This document shows, in pieces, positions 6,214-8,974 of a DNA stretch of 8,974 bases. The stretch is from the NCBI GenBank assembly GCA_903893935.1, contig CAITOD010000387.1, positions 1 through 8,974 of the forward strand, written 5' to 3'. The DNA comes from an uncultured Sphingomonadales bacterium (GTDB taxonomy: Bacteria; Pseudomonadota; Alphaproteobacteria; Sphingomonadales; Sphingomonadaceae). The stretch's first letter is position 1. The number at the start of each line of letters is the position of its first letter. The position numbers were made by a program, and so were the translations under genes. Under the pieces are notes generated by a model. The model worked only from the letters and a program-made list of their open reading frames with translations, was not told the DNA's origin and searched no databases.

Positions 6214-8310
6214 ATGCCGCCATCGACTTCGTCCAGCAAAAGCCAGGCCCGTTTGCGCATTACTTTGCGCGTCTGGCTCGCCGCTTATCGCGCGTTTTTT
6301 GCCGTGGTGCGCGATCCGGTCGATCTGATCGTGCGGATCGCGCTGGCGCAAGCCTTCGTGATGCGCGCAGTCATGATGATGAGCAGCAGTTCGGCTTCGG
6401 ACAGCCTGTTCAATGTCGATGCGATTTTCGCGGGCGACAGTCTGGCCAGCCTGCTGCTGACGCTCGGCCTGTTCACCCGGATTTCGGCGGGGACTTTGCT
6501 GGCATTTGCCGTCACGCGCCAGCTGGGCGGCACCGGCAGCGAGCCCAATGCATTCATCATCGCCTTGCTGGCCTGGTATGTCGTGCGCGGGCCGGGGGCG
6601 ATTTCGATCGATCGCGCGGTGGCACTCGGCGTGCGCGCCAGCGCCTTGCCGCTGTCGCGCCCGGTCATGCGCGCGCTCGATGCCTTGCGCGATTATGCCG
6701 CACCCGCCACCCTCACGCTTGCGCGGGTGTGGCTGGCCGCCACCATGCTGGGCGAGCCCGGGGCATCGCCGTGGCTGCCGTCGGGCACATTCGCGCCGCT
6801 GCCTTATGCGGCGCGCGTGGTGTGCGCGGTGCTGCTGGTCACCGGCTTTGCGCTGCCGGTGGTGCTTGGCCTGCTGATCCTGCTGTTTGCCGGGATCGCG
6901 ACAATGCATCCGCTGTCGCAGCTCGATCTCTATGTAATGCTGTTTCTGGCGATCATCGGCCTCTATCGCGGCGGTGCGCTGACGATCGACGGGCGGATCG
7001 GCGAATGGCTGCATGGCCACTGGCTGTTCGACCGGCCGCGCGACACCGTACCTGCCGACTGGCCGCATGTGGTGATCATCGGCGCGGGGTTTGGCGGGCT
7101 GGCGTGTGCTGCCGCGCTCAAATCGCTGCCCTTGCGGATCACGCTGATCGACCGGCACAATTACCATCTGTTCCAGCCTTTGCTCTACCAGGTGGCCACC
7201 GGTGGCCTGTCGCCCGCCGATGTCGCCACGCCGATCCGCGGGCTGTTCCAGGGCGATAGCAATGTTTCGGTGCGGCTGGGCACGGTGACCGGGGTCGATC
7301 GCGCGGCGAGGCACGTACGGATCGGCGACAGCGTGCTGCCTTACGACTATTGCGTGGTCGCCACCGGCGCACAGCACAGCTATTTCGGCCGCGACGAATG
7401 GGCGCCCTATGCCCCCGGGCTGAAACGCATCGAAGATGGCGTTATGGCGCGCAGCAAAGTGCTGACCGCGTTCGAGCGTGCCGAAACCGAGCAAGACCCC
7501 GAGCAGCGCCGCCGCCTGCTGACATTCGTGGTGATCGGTGCGGGTCCGACCGGGGTTGAGCTGGCGGGTGCGATTGCCGAACTGGCGCGCGCCGGGCTGA
7601 GCGATCACTATCGCACGATCGATGCGTCGCAGGCGCGGATCATTCTGGTCCAGTCGGGCGATCGCGTGCTGCCGAGCTTTCCCGAAAAGCTCTCGGCCAA
7701 TGCCAAAGCCTCGCTCGAATCGCTCGGTGTCGAGGTGCTGCTGGGCGCGCGCGTTACCGGCATCGATACCGCCGGGATCGCGATGGGTGACCGGCGGATC
7801 GAAGCCGCCACCGTGCTGTGGGCAGCCGGTGTGGTGGCATCGCCCGCCGCCGACTGGCTGGGCGCGGCGAAAGACCGCGCCGGCCGCGTGGTGGTGGGCG
7901 ATGATCTGACCATCGCGGGCGATCCCGATGTGTTCGTGATCGGCGACACCGCCGCCAGCGCCGCGTGGAAGGGTCAGCCGGTGCCGGGTCTCGCGCCCGC
8001 GGCCAAACAGGGCGGCGCCTATGTGGCCAAAGTGATCCGCGCGCGGCTCGAACAAGCGGCCCCGCCGCCGGCGTTTGCCTATCAGCACATGGGCAGCCTC
8101 GCGACAATCGGGCGCAAGGCGGCGGTCGCCGATTTCGGGCTGTTCCAACTCAGCGGCGCGCTCGCCTGGTGGCTGTGGGGCGCGATTCACGTCGCGTTCC
8201 TCGTCGGCGTGCGCAACCGGCTGGCGGTTATTCTCAACTGGGTGTGGTGCTATCTGAGTTTCCGGGTTAGCGTGCAGCTGATCACCGGCGAGCTCGAAAA
8301 CCGGGCCTGA
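6214..8310 (+). CDS. Fusion protein: tandem DoxX-like membrane modules plus type II NADH dehydrogenase (NDH-2)
   Basis: A 698-residue fusion. Residues about 36-138 and 166-266 are two DoxX-like four-helix modules; each has a hydrophobic block (SLLLTLGLFTRISAGTLLAF and VLLVTGFALPVVLGLLILLF regions) and ends with a DoxX signature, VVRGPGAISIDRAV (123-136) and LYRGGALTIDGRI (250-262). Residues about 284-698 are a complete NDH-2, a flavoprotein passing electrons from NADH to quinone without proton pumping: FAD site VVIIGAGFGGL (286-296), RHNYHLFQPLLYQVATGG (314-331), LSPADVATPIR, NADH site VVIGAGPTGVELAG (439-452), second FAD site VFVIGDTAA (573-581), and the membrane-binding tail around AWWLWGAIHVAFLVGVRNRL (651-670). 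In the quinone-site AQxAxQ motif the first Gln is Pro (APAAKQ, 594-599). AAGGA at 6202-6206 supports this ATG. Ordinary NDH-2 is about 400-450 residues without the membrane modules. The pirin gene follows by 23 bases. Confidence 0.93.
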   Translation: MPPSTSSSKSQARLRITLRVWLAAYRAFFAVVRDPVDLIVRIALAQAFVMRAVMMMSSSSASDSLFNVDAIFAGDSLASLLLTLGLFTRISAGTLLAFAVTRQLGGTGSEPNAFIIALLAWYVVRGPGAISIDRAVALGVRASALPLSRPVMRALDALRDYAAPATLTLARVWLAATMLGEPGASPWLPSGTFAPLPYAARVVCAVLLVTGFALPVVLGLLILLFAGIATMHPLSQLDLYVMLFLAIIGLYRGGALTIDGRIGEWLHGHWLFDRPRDTVPADWPHVVIIGAGFGGLACAAALKSLPLRITLIDRHNYHLFQPLLYQVATGGLSPADVATPIRGLFQGDSNVSVRLGTVTGVDRAARHVRIGDSVLPYDYCVVATGAQHSYFGRDEWAPYAPGLKRIEDGVMARSKVLTAFERAETEQDPEQRRRLLTFVVIGAGPTGVELAGAIAELARAGLSDHYRTIDASQARIILVQSGDRVLPSFPEKLSANAKASLESLGVEVLLGARVTGIDTAGIAMGDRRIEAATVLWAAGVVASPAADWLGAAKDRAGRVVVGDDLTIAGDPDVFVIGDTAASAAWKGQPVPGLAPAAKQGGAYVAKVIRARLEQAAPPPAFAYQHMGSLATIGRKAAVADFGLFQLSGALAWWLWGAIHVAFLVGVRNRLAVILNWVWCYLSFRVSVQLITGELENRA

Positions 8311-8333
8311 CCGCACGACCGCGAGGACCAATC

Positions 8334-8974
8334 ATGGCGCTGCTCGATGTGCTCGAACCCCATCTCAAGGACCTGGGCGGCGGTTTCATGGTGCGGCGGC
8401 TGCTGCCCGCGGCAGCGCGCCAGGCGGTCGGGCCGTTCGTGTTCTTCGATCATTTCGGGCCGGTGACCAGCCGGCCCGGCGACAACCACGATGTCCGCCC
8501 GCATCCGCATATCGGCCTGTCAACAGTGACTTACCTGTTCGAAGGGGCGATGATGCACCGCGACAGCACCGGCGTGGTGCAGCGGATCGAACCGGGCGCG
8601 ATCAACTGGATGACCGCGGGCAGGGGCATCGTCCATTCCGAACGCGCGCCCGACGACTTGCGCGGCACCAGTTACGACATGCACGGTTTGCAGCTGTGGT
8701 GCGCGCTGCCCGAAGCGCTCGAGGAATGCGAGCCCGGTTTTGTGCATACGCCTGCCGATGCCATTCCCGAAGCGAGCGGGCCGGGTTTTGCCGCGCGGGT
8801 CATGATCGGCACGCAGTTTGGCGTCACCTCGCCGGTCCAGCCGCTGTCGCCGACGCTCTATGTCGAATTCAGGCTTGAGCCCGGCGCGGTGCTCGACTTG
8901 CCCGACTGCACGTTCGAGCGCGCGATCTACACCGTCGATGCGCCGGTTGCTGTCGATGGTACGGTGGTCGAGCC
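8334..8974 (+). CDS. Pirin family protein, C-terminus cut by right edge
   Basis: Pirin, a two-cupin-domain iron protein. Known members include redox-sensing cofactors and quercetinase-like dioxygenases. The 213 visible residues cover the N-terminal cupin and the start of the second. All four metal ligands known from human pirin are present at matching positions: His57 and His59 in RPHPHIGLSTVTYLFEG, then His101 and Glu103 in GRGIVHSER. Also seen are FVFFDHFGP (35-43), INWMTAGRGIVHSER (90-104) and LQLWCALP (119-126). The full family length is roughly 230-300 residues, so little is missing. GAGGA at 8323-8327 lies 6 bases before the ATG. The gene begins 23 bases after the DoxX-NDH-2 stop and is probably co-transcribed with it. 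Whether it is a quercetinase or a regulator cannot be told here. Confidence 0.93.
   Translation, partial: MALLDVLEPHLKDLGGGFMVRRLLPAAARQAVGPFVFFDHFGPVTSRPGDNHDVRPHPHIGLSTVTYLFEGAMMHRDSTGVVQRIEPGAINWMTAGRGIVHSERAPDDLRGTSYDMHGLQLWCALPEALEECEPGFVHTPADAIPEASGPGFAARVMIGTQFGVTSPVQPLSPTLYVEFRLEPGAVLDLPDCTFERAIYTVDAPVAVDGTVVE

Noticed and set aside
6184..8331. Very long open frame (715 codons) on the minus strand opposite the NDH-2 fusion gene
   Set aside because: The plus strand encodes a clear, full-length NDH-2 with all nucleotide-binding motifs. The antisense product is a low-complexity mix rich in Arg, His, Gln and Gly with no recognisable motif. It is open because TTA, CTA and TCA codons are rare in the high-GC sense gene.

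Overview
The window looks like the chromosome of a high-GC alphaproteobacterium, most likely a sphingomonad (Novosphingobium/Sphingomonas type). This is inferred from the strong G/C third-position bias, the gene families and their tight packing; there is no rRNA or other marker here. No tRNA, rRNA, CRISPR array, IS element, phage gene or plasmid function was seen.

Left part (1-4996, minus strand): five genes in one direction, read from right to left, that look like one operon. They are an alpha/beta hydrolase (4996-4223), an SMP-30/gluconolactonase-like beta-propeller (4184-3240), an EmrB-like DHA2 major facilitator (3237-1660), an EmrA/HlyD-like membrane fusion protein (1663-596) and a NodT/OprM-type outer membrane lipoprotein (599 to beyond the left edge). 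The last three form a complete tripartite efflux pump. The last two junctions are 4-base ATGA overlaps, and the lactonase-to-EmrB junction is only 2 bases.

Middle (4997-6090): a 143-base divergent intergenic region, then an AraC-family regulator with an N-terminal cupin-type sensor domain on the plus strand. The arrangement suggests that the regulator senses a small molecule and controls the operon, whose hydrolases would act on the compound while the pump exports it or its products. The substrate cannot be read from the sequence.

Right part (6214-8974, plus strand): a 698-residue fusion protein and, 23 bases later, a pirin-family gene cut by the right edge. The fusion has two tandem DoxX-like membrane modules followed by a complete type II NADH dehydrogenase (NDH-2) module including its C-terminal membrane-binding tail. 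It is the most unusual object in the window. A membrane-anchored NADH:quinone reductase next to a pirin (a redox-sensitive cupin) suggests a redox or quinone-related two-gene unit.

Nearly every gene has long open frames on the opposite strand, caused by the scarcity of TTA, CTA and TCA codons; these were treated as shadows.
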